NCBI GenBank assembly: GCA_020629695.1
Contig: JAHDCV010000001.1
Span: 128,785-172,067 of the forward strand
DNA: 43,283 nt
DNA from: Acidimicrobiales bacterium
GTDB lineage: Bacteria > Actinomycetota > Acidimicrobiia > Acidimicrobiales > SZUA-35
Reading direction: 5' to 3'
In this document: positions 15,431 through 24,415 of the stretch, in pieces
Position numbering within the stretch: the first letter of the stretch is position 1
Layout of the letters: the number at the start of each line of letters is the position of its first letter
The notes under the pieces: generated by a model
What the model was told of the DNA's origin: nothing
Databases searched by the model: none
Seen by the model: the letters and a program-made list of their open reading frames with translations, nothing else
Program-made: the position numbers and the translations under genes

Positions 15431-16621
15431 GTGGAACCCACCGCGACCGAGACCGATGCGCCGTTGGCGGACACGTCCGCATCCGATCGACGTCTCACAC
15501 CCGCTGTGACCCGACGCTCGATCCTGTTCTTCTGGCTCTCCGGAGCCGGCCTGCTCGCCACGTGGCAGATCGCCAGGAGTCTCCGGGGGCTGCTGATCCA
15601 GCTGCTCGTCTCGCTGTTCCTCGCGTTCGCGATCGAACCCGCGGTCGACCGGCTCGAACGAGCCGGACTCCGTCGCGGGCTCGGGACCGGGTTGATGCTC
15701 GTCGTGATCATCGGGTCCGTCGTGGGGTTCATCGCCGCGATGGGGTCCGTTCTCGCCACACAGATCACCGACCTCGCCCAGGGGCTGCCGGGCTATCTCG
15801 TCTCGATCGAGGAGTGGGCCGAGGAGCGCTTCGGGCTGGAGATCGCCACCGACGATCTGATCGAGCGCATCGAGACCGGCGAGATCGTCGGCCGGGCCGC
15901 CGATGTCGCCCAGAACCTCGTCGGGGTCGGCTCGACCGTGCTGAACGGTGTGTTGCAGGTGTTCACGATCCTGCTGTTCACCTTCTACCTGGCCGCCGAC
16001 GGCCCCCGCCTGCGTCGCACGATCTGCTCGGTCCTGCCGCCGCGCCGCCAGCACGAGGTCCTGCGGGTCTGGGAGCTGGCCACGAACAAGACGGGTGCGT
16101 TCATCTCGTCCCGGTTCGTGATGGCGGTCATCTCTTCGGTGTTCCACACCACCGTCTTCTGGCTGCTCGATCTGCCGTCGGCGGTGGCCCTCGGGCTGTG
16201 GGTGGGCATCGTCTCGCAGTTCGTCCCGGTCGTCGGCACCTACCTCGCCGGTCTCTTCCCGGTCGTCATCGCCCTCGGGGCCGAGCCGATCAAGGCGCTC
16301 TGGGTCATCGTCGCCGTGGTCGCGTACCAGCAGGTCGAGAACTACGTGATCCAGCCGAGGATCACGTCGCAGACGCTGGCGATCCACCCCGCCGTCGCCT
16401 TCGGGGCCGTGCTCGCCGGCGCCGGCCTGCTCGGGCCGATCGGCGCGATCCTGGCGCTGCCGTTCGCCGCGACACTCCAGGGCGTCGTGTCGGCCTATGT
16501 CCAGCGCCACGAGTTCGTCGGTACGGCACCGTCGACGATGGTCGATCCGAACGATGCGGTGGCGCTGGCTCCGATGCCGGACCCCGAGGATCGGGAAGAG
16601 CCGGGACCGGCCGAGGGTTGA
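15431..16621 (+). CDS. AI-2E family (PerM) transporter
   Basis: A 396-residue polytopic membrane protein of the AI-2 exporter/PerM superfamily. Hydrophobic segments near the start (ILFFWLSGAGLL, LLIQLLVSLFLAFAIEPAVDRLE, LGTGLMLVVIIGSVVGFIAAMG) precede a soluble helical loop, then VFTILLFTFYLAADGPRLR and the conserved late region GLWVGIVSQFVPVVGTYLAGLFPVVIAL and EPIKALWVIVAVVAYQQVENYVIQPRI, where the QQ(V)ENYVIQP signature is diagnostic. Its substrate is unknown; members export AI-2, ions or other small molecules. GTG 15431 is preferred over GTG 15413. The glutaredoxin-like gene follows after seven bases. Confidence 0.9.
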   Translation: MEPTATETDAPLADTSASDRRLTPAVTRRSILFFWLSGAGLLATWQIARSLRGLLIQLLVSLFLAFAIEPAVDRLERAGLRRGLGTGLMLVVIIGSVVGFIAAMGSVLATQITDLAQGLPGYLVSIEEWAEERFGLEIATDDLIERIETGEIVGRAADVAQNLVGVGSTVLNGVLQVFTILLFTFYLAADGPRLRRTICSVLPPRRQHEVLRVWELATNKTGAFISSRFVMAVISSVFHTTVFWLLDLPSAVALGLWVGIVSQFVPVVGTYLAGLFPVVIALGAEPIKALWVIVAVVAYQQVENYVIQPRITSQTLAIHPAVAFGAVLAGAGLLGPIGAILALPFAATLQGVVSAYVQRHEFVGTAPSTMVDPNDAVALAPMPDPEDREEPGPAEG

Positions 16622-16628
16622 TGCGGGT

Positions 16629-16964
16629 ATGAGCACCTCCGACGTCCAGGCCATCGAGTTCTACTGGCGGCCCGGCTGCCCGTTCTGTTCCGGCCTCGAA
16701 CGCAACCTGGCCTCGCTCGATCTTCCGCTGGACAAGCGGAACATCTGGGACGAACCCCGACACGCCGAGTTCGTCCGGTCGGTCGCCGACGGCAACGAGA
16801 CCGTGCCGACCGTCCGCATCGGCGACATCTCGATGGTCAACCCGTCCCCCGCGGAGGTCATCGCCGCACTCGACGATCAGGCTCCCCATCTCGTGCCGGA
16901 GGGTGTCGAGGTGCCCGAGCCCGGGCGACTCGGCTCCGCCGTGCGCCGCCTGCTCGGCGGCTGA
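16629..16964 (+). CDS. Glutaredoxin/mycoredoxin-like thiol protein
   Basis: A 111-residue thioredoxin-fold protein with the redox motif CPFC in WRPGCPFCSGLERNL near residue 17, then NIWDEPRHAEFVR and the cis-proline region GNETVPTVRIGD. The WxxPxCPFC start and the actinobacterial context resemble mycoredoxin, which uses mycothiol rather than glutathione; many mycoredoxins have CxYC or CPFC. The C-terminal 30 residues (HLVPEGVEVPEPGRLGSAVRRLLGG) are an extension with no recognised role. It is cytosolic. It follows the transporter gene in the same direction and may share its transcript. Confidence 0.85.
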   Translation: MSTSDVQAIEFYWRPGCPFCSGLERNLASLDLPLDKRNIWDEPRHAEFVRSVADGNETVPTVRIGDISMVNPSPAEVIAALDDQAPHLVPEGVEVPEPGRLGSAVRRLLGG

Positions 16965-16998
16965 GACGAGCGTCACAGGTCGCCCGACCTCCCGGTCA

Positions 16999-17011
16999 TT
17001 GCGCAGCGCAA
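16999..17011. promoter_or_regulatory. Palindrome in the promoter of the first HTH-B12 regulator
   Basis: TTGCGCAGCGCAA is a perfect inverted repeat with six-base arms around one base. It ends two bases before TATTAT (17013-17018), the best -10 candidate for the following gene, so it lies where a repressor would exclude RNA polymerase. Autoregulation is an inference from position. Confidence 0.5.
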
Positions 17012-17039
17012 CTATTATCGGTCGCTGTTCGATGAACGG

Positions 17040-17867
17040 GTGAGCGTGACGACCGAGACCTACATCTCCCTGAAGATCGCAGCCGAGAAGCTCGACCTGC
17101 ACTACATGACGGTGTACCGCTACGTCCGGACCGGACGACTGCCCGCCGTCAAGGTCGACGGCGAATGGCGCGTCCGACAGTCCGACGTGGACTTCCTCGG
17201 CGCGGACGGCGCCGACCGAACGCCGCGGCCGCGCGAAGAACAGCGACCGGCACTCGAGGAACGGATGATCGCCGGCGACGAAGCGGGAGCCTGGCAGATC
17301 ATCGAGCTCGCGCTCGGCAGTGGAGCCGACGTCGAAGAGGTCTACCTCAAGCTCCTCATCCCGGCGATGCGCAGCATCGGCGACCGCTGGGAGACCGAGG
17401 ACATCTCGGTGCTCGACGAGCACCAGGCAACGGCCGTGGCCACCCGCATCGTCGCGCGGTTGGGTCCGATGTTCCGCCGCCGGGGCCGCCGCCGCGGCGT
17501 GGTCATCATCGGCGCACCCGCCGGCGATCCCCATGCCCTGGCTCCCGCGTTCCTGGCCGACCTGCTCCGCGGTCGACGGTTCGAGGTCCTGGACCTCGGA
17601 GGCAACACACCAGCCGAGAGCTTCGTCGAGTTGGCGAGCAAGACCGATGGTGTCCGAGCCGTCGCGATCTCGGCCACCGCACCCGACAACCTGGACGTCG
17701 TCACCGAGACGGTCGCCGCGATCCACGACGCCTGTCCCGGAGTGCCCGTGCTGGTCGGCGGCCACCTCATCAGCTCGCGCGAGGTCGCCGAACAGGTCGG
17801 TGCCGACGACTGGGCACCCGATGCCGAGGGTGCACTCGAGCTGTTCGAGGAGATCCTCGTCCGCTGA
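17040..17867 (+). CDS. HTH (excisionase-type) cobalamin-binding regulator 1, CarH-like sensor
   Basis: A 275-residue regulator. Residues 7-52 form a winged-helix DNA-binding head of the excisionase/HTH_17 type (SLKIAAEKLDLHYMTVYRYV then GRLPAVKVDGEWRVRQSDV). A four-helix bundle follows, then a B12-binding Rossmann domain. Residues matching the AdoCbl photoreceptor CarH are present: W117, then E127 and H128 ten and eleven residues later (W-x9-EH), and H165 in GAPAGDPHAL as lower cobalt ligand. It may therefore bind adenosylcobalamin and sense light or B12 status. GTG 17040 follows TATTAT (17013-17018) and a palindrome. A paralogue lies at 24416. Neither has the DxHxxG of B12 enzymes. Confidence 0.87.
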   Translation: MSVTTETYISLKIAAEKLDLHYMTVYRYVRTGRLPAVKVDGEWRVRQSDVDFLGADGADRTPRPREEQRPALEERMIAGDEAGAWQIIELALGSGADVEEVYLKLLIPAMRSIGDRWETEDISVLDEHQATAVATRIVARLGPMFRRRGRRRGVVIIGAPAGDPHALAPAFLADLLRGRRFEVLDLGGNTPAESFVELASKTDGVRAVAISATAPDNLDVVTETVAAIHDACPGVPVLVGGHLISSREVAEQVGADDWAPDAEGALELFEEILVR

Positions 17868-17924
17868 GCGGACACCGTCACCGATTGCCACCGCTCGACC
17901 GCCCAGCGCGGCCATCATGGATCG

Positions 17925-20345
17925 GTGGCTGATCCAACGAATCCGGCGCCGTTCGCCCGGGAGGTCATCGACGTCCCCGTCGCCGACGAACTCGGCGAGA
18001 GCTTCCTCGCGTATTCGCTCTCGGTGATCACCAGCCGGGCGATCCCGGACGTGAAGGACGGCCTCAAGCCCGTCCAGCGCCGCATCCTCTACTCGATGCG
18101 GGAGATGGGCCTGCGACCCGACCGACCACACCGGAAGTGCGCCCACGTGGTCGGCGACGTGATGGCGAAGTACCACCCGCACGGCGACTCGGCGATCTAC
18201 GACACCCTCGTTCGACTCGGCCAGGACTTCTCCCGTCCCGTCACCCTCGTCGACCCGCAGGGCAACTTCGGTTCCCTCGACGATCCACCCGCCGCCTACC
18301 GGTACACGGAGTGCCGACTGACGCCCGCCGCCATCGATCTCCTCGGCGAGATCGACGAGGACACCGTCGACTTCCGGCCGACCTACGACGGCGAGACCGA
18401 GGAGCCGGTCTGCCTCCCGGCCGTGCTGCCCAACCTCCTCGTGAACGGCACGTCGGGCATCGCCGTCGGGATGGCCACCTCGATGCCGACCCACAACCTC
18501 GTCGAGGTCGCCGAGGCCATCAAACTCGTCATGACCAAGCGGCGGCCGAAGCCGACGATCGACGAGTTGATGGCCTGCGTGCCGGGCCCCGACTTCCCCT
18601 CCGGCGGCCTGGTGATCACCGACGGCATCCGGGAGGCCTACGAGACCGGCCGGGGCTCGGTCCGGATGCGTGCCCGAGCCAAGATCGTGGACGTCACCCG
18701 CTCCCGCCAGGGCATCGAGGTCACCGAACTCCCGTACCTGGTCGGACCCGAGCGGGTCGTCGCCAAGATCAAGGAGTTGATCAACAACGGTCGCCTCCAG
18801 GGGATCTCGAACGTCAACGACGAGTCCGACCGCAAGCACGGCCTCAAGATCGTGATCGAGGCCAAGACCGGCGTGAACGTCGCGGTGCTCCTCGAGAAGC
18901 TCTACAAGCTCACGCCGCTCGAGGAGACCTTCGGCATCAACAACGTCGTCCTCGTCGACGGGGTGCCCACCACACTCGGGCTCTACGAGCTGTGCCACTA
19001 CTACATCGAGCACCGCCTCGACGTCATCGTCCGGCGATCCGAGTACCGCCTCCGCAAGGCGAAGGACCGGCTCCACATCGTCGAGGGCCTGCTGATCGCC
19101 ATCGACAACATCGATCTCGTGGTCCGCCTGATCCGGACCTCGAAAAACGGTCCCGAGGCCCGCCAGCGCCTCATGGACGAGCTCGGGCTGAGCCAGATCC
19201 AGGCCGAGTACGTGCTCGACCTCCAGCTCCGTCGGCTCACCGCACTGTCCTACGACGAACTCGTCGAGGAGAAGCGCACCCTGCTCGCCACCATCGACGA
19301 CCTCGAGAAGTTGCTCGCCTCGGAGCAGCGCCGCCGCACCCTGGTGATCAAAGAACTCGGTGAGGTCGTGGACAAGTACGGCTCGGCCCGCCGATCCGAA
19401 CTCGTGAGTTCCGAGACCCTCCCCGATCTCGAGGAGATGACCGAGGCAGCCGCGGCGGAGGTCACCGACGACCCGTGTGTGCTGTCGCTGTCGGCCACCG
19501 GCTTGATCGGGCGAGAGCCGATCGGCACGTCGCGTTCGTTCACCCCCTCCCGCCACGACGTGATCGAGCGGGTCGTCGTCACGAGCCTGCAGGCCACCGT
19601 CCTCGCGATCACCTCGGCGGGTCGCTGCCTCCATCTCACACCGAACGAGCTCGCCGAGGTGGCCGGTCGTTCGAGGGGCGCCACCCTCGGCGAGACCCCG
19701 GGTGCCCCCGACCTCGAACGGGGTGAGCAGGTCATCTCGCTGTTCACGACCGATGGCCCACCACTCCTCATCGTGACCGCGGCCGGCGTCGCCAAGCGAG
19801 TGGAGCGCGACGTGCTGGCCGGTCAGGGTTCGGGACGCCCCGCCATCGGGCTGGCCGACGGCGACACCGTGGTCGCGGCGATCGACGCACGCGACGACAG
19901 CGAGATCGTGATGGTCTCGAGCGACGCCCAGGCGCTTCGCACCGCCGTCGACGGCATCAGCACCCAGGGTGCGGCCGCGCGCGGGGTGGCCGGCATGAAG
20001 CTCAAGGGGTCCGCCAAGATCGTCGGGGCCGGCCTCGTCGCCGACGGCGCCGTCGTCATCACGACCACCGACGCCGACACGGCGAAGTCGACCCCCATCG
20101 ACGAGATCCCGGCGAAGGGCCGGGGCACGGGTGGGGTGCGGCTCACGAAGTTCAAGCACGAGAAGCGCCTCGTGTTCGCGTGGGTCGGTGTGCCCGAACG
20201 GACCGTCATGCTCGTCGGCCAGGCCGACGCACCATCACGCCCCGACGGCGACCCACAACCGATGTCGCTTCCCCCGACACGTCGCGACGGGCCGAGCGGC
20301 CCGACCGAGCGACGCATCCTCGCCATCGGTTCCATCCGTTGGTGA
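17925..20345 (+). CDS. parC: DNA topoisomerase IV (or gyrase-like) subunit A
   Basis: An 806-residue type IIA topoisomerase A subunit that breaks and rejoins DNA. The N-terminus ESFLAYSLSVITSRAIPDVKDGLKPVQRRILYSM is canonical; the helix with KYHPHGDSAIYDTLVRL carries the quinolone-region residues S89 and D93 in the sensitive (Ser/Asp) state; the DNA-linking tyrosine is Y127 in YRYTECR. A pinwheel C-terminal domain runs from about residue 500. The gyrase-specific GyrA box QRRGGKG is not seen (only a weak KGRGTGGVR near residue 735), so topoisomerase IV-type decatenation is favoured. CATCAT is six bases before GTG 17925. The B subunit follows after 27 bases. Confidence 0.88.
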   Translation: MADPTNPAPFAREVIDVPVADELGESFLAYSLSVITSRAIPDVKDGLKPVQRRILYSMREMGLRPDRPHRKCAHVVGDVMAKYHPHGDSAIYDTLVRLGQDFSRPVTLVDPQGNFGSLDDPPAAYRYTECRLTPAAIDLLGEIDEDTVDFRPTYDGETEEPVCLPAVLPNLLVNGTSGIAVGMATSMPTHNLVEVAEAIKLVMTKRRPKPTIDELMACVPGPDFPSGGLVITDGIREAYETGRGSVRMRARAKIVDVTRSRQGIEVTELPYLVGPERVVAKIKELINNGRLQGISNVNDESDRKHGLKIVIEAKTGVNVAVLLEKLYKLTPLEETFGINNVVLVDGVPTTLGLYELCHYYIEHRLDVIVRRSEYRLRKAKDRLHIVEGLLIAIDNIDLVVRLIRTSKNGPEARQRLMDELGLSQIQAEYVLDLQLRRLTALSYDELVEEKRTLLATIDDLEKLLASEQRRRTLVIKELGEVVDKYGSARRSELVSSETLPDLEEMTEAAAAEVTDDPCVLSLSATGLIGREPIGTSRSFTPSRHDVIERVVVTSLQATVLAITSAGRCLHLTPNELAEVAGRSRGATLGETPGAPDLERGEQVISLFTTDGPPLLIVTAAGVAKRVERDVLAGQGSGRPAIGLADGDTVVAAIDARDDSEIVMVSSDAQALRTAVDGISTQGAAARGVAGMKLKGSAKIVGAGLVADGAVVITTTDADTAKSTPIDEIPAKGRGTGGVRLTKFKHEKRLVFAWVGVPERTVMLVGQADAPSRPDGDPQPMSLPPTRRDGPSGPTERRILAIGSIRW

Positions 20346-20358
20346 CACCCTCGATTCG

Positions 20359-20364
20359 TAGGAT
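20359..20364 (+). promoter_or_regulatory. -10 hexamer of parE
   Basis: TAGGAT is eight bases before ATG 20373; an internal promoter in addition to readthrough from parC is possible. Confidence 0.45.
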
Positions 20365-20372
20365 CCCCTGAG

Positions 20373-22409
20373 ATGGCCGCGACCAAACCCAAGAAGAACG
20401 CCGGCTACGACGCCGACTCCATCCAGGTGCTCGAGGGCCTCGACGCGGTCCGCAAGCGACCCGGCATGTACATCGGCGGCACCGGCACCGAAGGCCTGCA
20501 CCATCTCGTGTGGGAGATCGTGGACAACGGTGTCGACGAAGCCGCAGGTGGCCACGCCCGGCGGATCGAGGTGGTGCTCCACCCCGACGGTTCGGTCGAG
20601 GTCGCCGACGACGGCCGAGGAATCCCGATCGACGCGAAACCCGACGGACGGACGGCACTCGAGGTGGTGTTCACCGAACTGCACGCCGGCGGGAAGTTCG
20701 GCTCCGGCGCCTACTCGGCCTCGGGTGGCCTGCACGGTGTCGGCGCCTCGGTGGTGAATGCTCTGGCGACCAAACTCGTGGCCGAGGTCGACCGCAACGG
20801 CGCCACCCATCGTCTCGTGTTCAACGAGCGGGTGCCCGGCAACTACACCAAGTCCGGCGCGTTCAAGCCCACCTCGACGCTCGCGAAGATCAAGACCGTG
20901 CCGAAGGGCCGCACCGGCACCCGTATCCGCTTCTGGCCGGACACCGACATCTTCGACCCGGATGCGACCATCGACTACGCCACCGTGCGCGAACACGTCG
21001 CCCGGGTCTGCTTCCTCGTTCCCGGGCTCACGGTCAGCCTCCATGACAAGCGGGTGAAAGGCCAGAAGCCGGAGACCTTCGTCGCCGCCGGTGGGCTCGC
21101 CGATTACGTCGACGTGCTCTCGACCGGTGAGAACGTCACCGACATCATCACCATCACCGACGAGGCGACCTTCACCGAGCGTGTGCCGGTGGACGGCAAG
21201 ATGACCGACGTCGAGCGGCCGTGCCGCGTCGACGTGGCGTTGCGTTGGGTCAAGGGGTACGACTCGAAGGTCGTCAGCTTCGTCAACACCATCCCCACCC
21301 GCGAAGGCGGCACCCACGTCGCCGGATTCGAGCGAGCGCTCAGCTTCGTCTCGAACGGGACACTGCTCAAGGACACCCGCAAGCTCAAGAAGCTCGCGAA
21401 GACGAAGGACGACCGGGCGACCCCTGCCGATGTCCAGGAGGGTCTGATCGCGGCGGTGAAGGTCACCTTCCCCGAGCCCCAGTTCAAGGGACAGACCAAG
21501 GGCGAGCTCGGCACCCCGGCCATCCAGTCGATCGTGTACGAGTCGGTGAAGGCCGGGTTCGACACCTGGGCCGCCGGCGGCGGCAAGAAGACCCAGATCA
21601 ACGCGCTGCGCGACAAGATGGCGAACGCCGTCATCAACCGGATCCAGGCCCGACAAGCGCTCGACAATCGCCGCAAGCTCGCCAACCTGTCGTCCACGGG
21701 GATGCCCGACAAGCTCGCCGACTGCCGCAAACACGGACCCGAGGCCGAACTGCTGATCGTGGAGGGCAACTCCGCCGCCGGACCGGCCAAGGCCGGTCGC
21801 GATTCGTCGATCATGGCGGTGCTCCCGTTGCGGGGCAAGGTCGTGAACGCCGGCAAGGCCACGCTCAAGCAGGTCGTCGACAACGCCGAGGCGCAGGCCC
21901 TCATCACCGCGATCGGCGCCGGTTCCGGTCGGGACTTCGACGTCGAGTCGAGTCGGTACGGCCGGATCATCATCCTCTGCGACGCCGATGTCGATGGCAG
22001 CCACATCCGCTGCCTGCTGCTGACGTTGATCTACCACCACATGCGTCCGCTGCTCGAGCACGGCATGGTCTACGCGGCGCAACCCCCGCTGTTCGCCACG
22101 AAGGTCAAGGGCGAGAACGTGTACGCGTACTCCGAAGAGGAGCGCAACACCCTCACCGCGCAACACAAGATCTCCATGGACAAGTGGAAGCGGTTCAAGG
22201 GTCTCGGCGAGATGAACGTCGACGAGCTCGCCGAAACGACGCTCAACCCGAGCACCCGTGTGCTGAAACGCATGAGCATGGACGACGCCGAGCTGATGGC
22301 GGAGGCCGCCAACCTCTTCGACGTGCTCATGGGCTCCGACGTGGCCACCCGCCGGGACTACATCGTCGAGAACTCGGGACTCGTCGACCCCACGCTGCTC
22401 GACATCTGA
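20373..22409 (+). CDS. parE: DNA topoisomerase IV (or gyrase-like) subunit B
   Basis: A 678-residue ATPase subunit. The GHKL ATP site comprises EIVDNGVDEA, DDGRGIPI and GGLHGVGASVVNAL; the transducer follows; the TOPRIM domain has EGNSAAGPAKAGRD (EGNSA in place of the usual EGDSA), PLRGKVVNA and the metal site DADVDGSHI. The end, FKGLGEMNVDELAETTLNP, is typical. There is no large insertion, and LHAGGKFGSGAYSASGGLHG fits actinobacterial ParE-like subunits. It pairs with the A subunit directly upstream, the order A then B being the reverse of the usual gyrB-gyrA operon. Essential for supercoil control or chromosome separation. Confidence 0.9.
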   Translation: MAATKPKKNAGYDADSIQVLEGLDAVRKRPGMYIGGTGTEGLHHLVWEIVDNGVDEAAGGHARRIEVVLHPDGSVEVADDGRGIPIDAKPDGRTALEVVFTELHAGGKFGSGAYSASGGLHGVGASVVNALATKLVAEVDRNGATHRLVFNERVPGNYTKSGAFKPTSTLAKIKTVPKGRTGTRIRFWPDTDIFDPDATIDYATVREHVARVCFLVPGLTVSLHDKRVKGQKPETFVAAGGLADYVDVLSTGENVTDIITITDEATFTERVPVDGKMTDVERPCRVDVALRWVKGYDSKVVSFVNTIPTREGGTHVAGFERALSFVSNGTLLKDTRKLKKLAKTKDDRATPADVQEGLIAAVKVTFPEPQFKGQTKGELGTPAIQSIVYESVKAGFDTWAAGGGKKTQINALRDKMANAVINRIQARQALDNRRKLANLSSTGMPDKLADCRKHGPEAELLIVEGNSAAGPAKAGRDSSIMAVLPLRGKVVNAGKATLKQVVDNAEAQALITAIGAGSGRDFDVESSRYGRIIILCDADVDGSHIRCLLLTLIYHHMRPLLEHGMVYAAQPPLFATKVKGENVYAYSEEERNTLTAQHKISMDKWKRFKGLGEMNVDELAETTLNPSTRVLKRMSMDDAELMAEAANLFDVLMGSDVATRRDYIVENSGLVDPTLLDI

Positions 22410-22421
22410 GGTCGAGCTCGG

Positions 22422-23501
22422 TCAGACGATGACCTCGGCCCGATCGATCGATTCGTCGACGGGCCCCTCGAGCTGGCGGTACAGGGCCACGTGGGCCGAG
22501 TCGCTGATCGCATAGACCAAGCCGGTCAGGATGCCGCCGACGATCAATCCGACGAGCAGCGCGAACGGTGCCTCCCCGACGAATTCTCCGCCCTCGATGA
22601 TGATCCCGTCCGCCTGTTCAACGAGCCACGGCGGGTTCTGGCCGGCCGACCCGAACTGGGAGTCGAGCCCGGCGAGCGCATTGATGGGCGCACTCACCAC
22701 GTTCGTGGCGATGGATGCCGCGAACGTGATCAGCCCCAACAGCAGCAGGCGACCGAAGATCGCGAAGAACCGCCCCTTCGTCAGCCCGAAGCTCGTGCGC
22801 ACCGACGAGACACCCCGCGGCGCCAGGGCCGCAGCGGTCCCGAACATGCTCGACCGCACCCACCACCACACCGATGCCACCAAGGCCACCGGGATCGTCA
22901 GGATGAACAGGATGGGTACGAGCACGCCGACCCCGACGGCGATCGCCCAGATGACGAGGAACCCGAGACCGGTCAGGATCGCGACACCGAGCAGACGCGG
23001 CAACCGCTGGAGCCCGTGGGCGATCGACGCCGACCATGGCAGACCGGGCTCCGGCTCCGCGGCGGCGATCTGGTGCGACACCGCACCACGTGCGGCGAAG
23101 CCGACCAGCGCACCGAACACGACGACGGCGATGCCGACGCCGGCCGCCGCGCCACCGTCGATCGAGATCTCCGCGGTGTCACCGACGTCGATCACCTCCA
23201 GGCGGAACCCCCGCAGCGCCAACCACAGTCCGAGACCGATCACGAGCGCGGTCGAGGTCTGGATGATCGCGAGGATGGCGAACACATGGCCGATTCGGCC
23301 GGCAAGGCTGCGGAAGGTGTCGGACAGCCACGATCCGATGTCGCTGAGACCATTCGGACCGCGTCGACCGGCGGCCGCCGCGCCGGCCTCCGGCGGTGGC
23401 GCGGTCTGCTCGGTCCAGGTCGTGCCGTCCCACCAGCGCACGACCGGCGCGCCATAGGGATCGTCGTACCAGCCGGGCGGGGGAAGTTGCGGGTCACTCA
23501 C
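22422..23501 (-). CDS. DUF2510 domain multi-pass membrane protein
   Basis: A 359-residue protein starting with a DUF2510 motif, LPPPGWYDDPYGAPVVRWWDGTTWTEQT (residues 6-33), an actinobacterial tryptophan-rich module usually found at the cytosolic end of membrane proteins. Six or so hydrophobic segments follow (for example FAILAIIQTSTALVIGLGLWLAL, VGIAVVVFGALVGFAARGA, FLVIWAIAVGVGVLVPILFILTI), similar to glycerophosphoryl-diester/DUF7544-like membrane-domain proteins. Function unknown. It starts 17 bases after the stop of the endonuclease/phosphatase-family gene, so the two probably share a transcript. Its stop is 12 bases from that of parE, in convergent orientation. Confidence 0.85.
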   Translation of the reverse strand: MSDPQLPPPGWYDDPYGAPVVRWWDGTTWTEQTAPPPEAGAAAAGRRGPNGLSDIGSWLSDTFRSLAGRIGHVFAILAIIQTSTALVIGLGLWLALRGFRLEVIDVGDTAEISIDGGAAAGVGIAVVVFGALVGFAARGAVSHQIAAAEPEPGLPWSASIAHGLQRLPRLLGVAILTGLGFLVIWAIAVGVGVLVPILFILTIPVALVASVWWWVRSSMFGTAAALAPRGVSSVRTSFGLTKGRFFAIFGRLLLLGLITFAASIATNVVSAPINALAGLDSQFGSAGQNPPWLVEQADGIIIEGGEFVGEAPFALLVGLIVGGILTGLVYAISDSAHVALYRQLEGPVDESIDRAEVIV

Positions 23502-23518
23502 AGCAGCACTCCATCAGC

Positions 23519-24328
23519 TCACACGTCACGTTCGACGGTGGTGCGTTCATCGGTCTCGACCACCACGCCGTAGTGGTCCGAGGGTACGACCCCGTCGATG
23601 GGCTCGACGCCGAAGAGCTCGGCGCGAAGCGGGTTTCCGAGTGGTTTCGGTCGAGGCCAGGCGATCATCACGTGGTCCAGACGTCGGCGGGGCCACTGGG
23701 CGTTCGCCGAATGCGGGTTCGCCCGGGTCCACGTGTGACCCACCCCGTCGCCGACCGCCGCCCATGCGTCGGTGAAGACCAAGCCGTCGACATAGGTGCG
23801 GGCCCGACCGGTGAGCCGGCGCACCTCGTCCGACTCCGGCTCCGCGTTGAGGTCACCGATCAGCACGACCGGACGGCTGTCCGGACAGTGCCGGTCGGCG
23901 AGATGTCCGACCACGACCGCGAGCTGTTCTTCGCGGAGCGAACTCCGGTCGTACTGCCAGGCGAGATGCGTGACGCCGACGATCTGGGTGCCATCCGGGT
24001 GGGCGATCTCGGCGATGAGCAGGGACCGAACCGCTCGCTCCCCCTCCCGGCCCGGGAGCCGGATGGTCTCCGAGCTCGTGATCGGCCAGCGGGACAACAG
24101 TGCGTTGCCGAAACCGTCGGGCTCGCCGGACGGCTTCGTGGTCCTGGCCAGATGCATGTCGAGGCGCTCGGCGAGCAGGCGGGCCTGGTCGGCCGAGGCG
24201 TCGCTCCACACCTCCTGGAGACCGATCACGTCGGCGGCCACGCGCTCGAGCTCGACGGCGATCGGCTCGGCCCGCTCCTGCCACGGACCGAACTTCCACC
24301 ACAGGTTCCACGTCGCGATCCGCACCAC
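23519..24328 (-). CDS. Endonuclease/exonuclease/phosphatase family protein
   Basis: A 269-residue EEP-fold metal-dependent hydrolase. Motifs in order: RIATWNLWW (metal/active-site Asn), DVIGLQEVW (metal Glu), VTHLAWQYD (His region), VVLIGDLNAEPES (catalytic Asp-Asn), RRRLDHVMI and VVPSDHYGVVVE (terminal Asp-His). No signal peptide or membrane segment. Substrates in the family range from DNA to phospholipids and inositol phosphates, so the reaction cannot be named. The start is GTG 24328 or 24325; no Met lies upstream near the domain. It is divergent from the second HTH-B12 regulator (87 bases apart) and upstream of the DUF2510 gene. Confidence 0.87.
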   Translation of the reverse strand: MVRIATWNLWWKFGPWQERAEPIAVELERVAADVIGLQEVWSDASADQARLLAERLDMHLARTTKPSGEPDGFGNALLSRWPITSSETIRLPGREGERAVRSLLIAEIAHPDGTQIVGVTHLAWQYDRSSLREEQLAVVVGHLADRHCPDSRPVVLIGDLNAEPESDEVRRLTGRARTYVDGLVFTDAWAAVGDGVGHTWTRANPHSANAQWPRRRLDHVMIAWPRPKPLGNPLRAELFGVEPIDGVVPSDHYGVVVETDERTTVERDV

Positions 24329-24403
24329 CCGAGGGTGCCACGAACGAGCGGCGGACGACACGCCGGCCGACGCTCCGGTTCTCCACTGCGGTGGCGGTCT
24401 CCC

Positions 24404-24409
24404 TACGCT
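24404..24409 (+). promoter_or_regulatory. -10 hexamer of HTH-B12 regulator 2
   Basis: TACGCT is six bases before ATG 24416, leaderless pattern. The palindrome found upstream of regulator 1 is not repeated here. Confidence 0.45.
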
Positions 24410-24415
24410 GCGCCG

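Noticed and set aside
16965-17039. Cobalamin riboswitch upstream of the first B12-binding regulator
   Set aside because: The leader is about 15-75 bases, too short for the aptamer, and no B12-box sequence is visible.
17032-17043. Three-codon ATG-AAC-GGG-TGA frame overlapping the GTG start of HTH-B12 regulator 1
   Set aside because: It could couple translation, but so short a frame is expected by chance and has no Shine-Dalgarno.
16362-20159. Very long open frame on the minus strand opposite parC and the first HTH-B12 gene
   Set aside because: The plus-strand products are clear conserved families; the antisense frame is open because of GC-rich third positions and shows no domain.
17925-22409. 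parC-parE considered as a marker of the replication origin
   Set aside because: There is no dnaA, dnaN, recF or DnaA-box cluster, and the order and missing GyrA box do not fit gyrB-gyrA.
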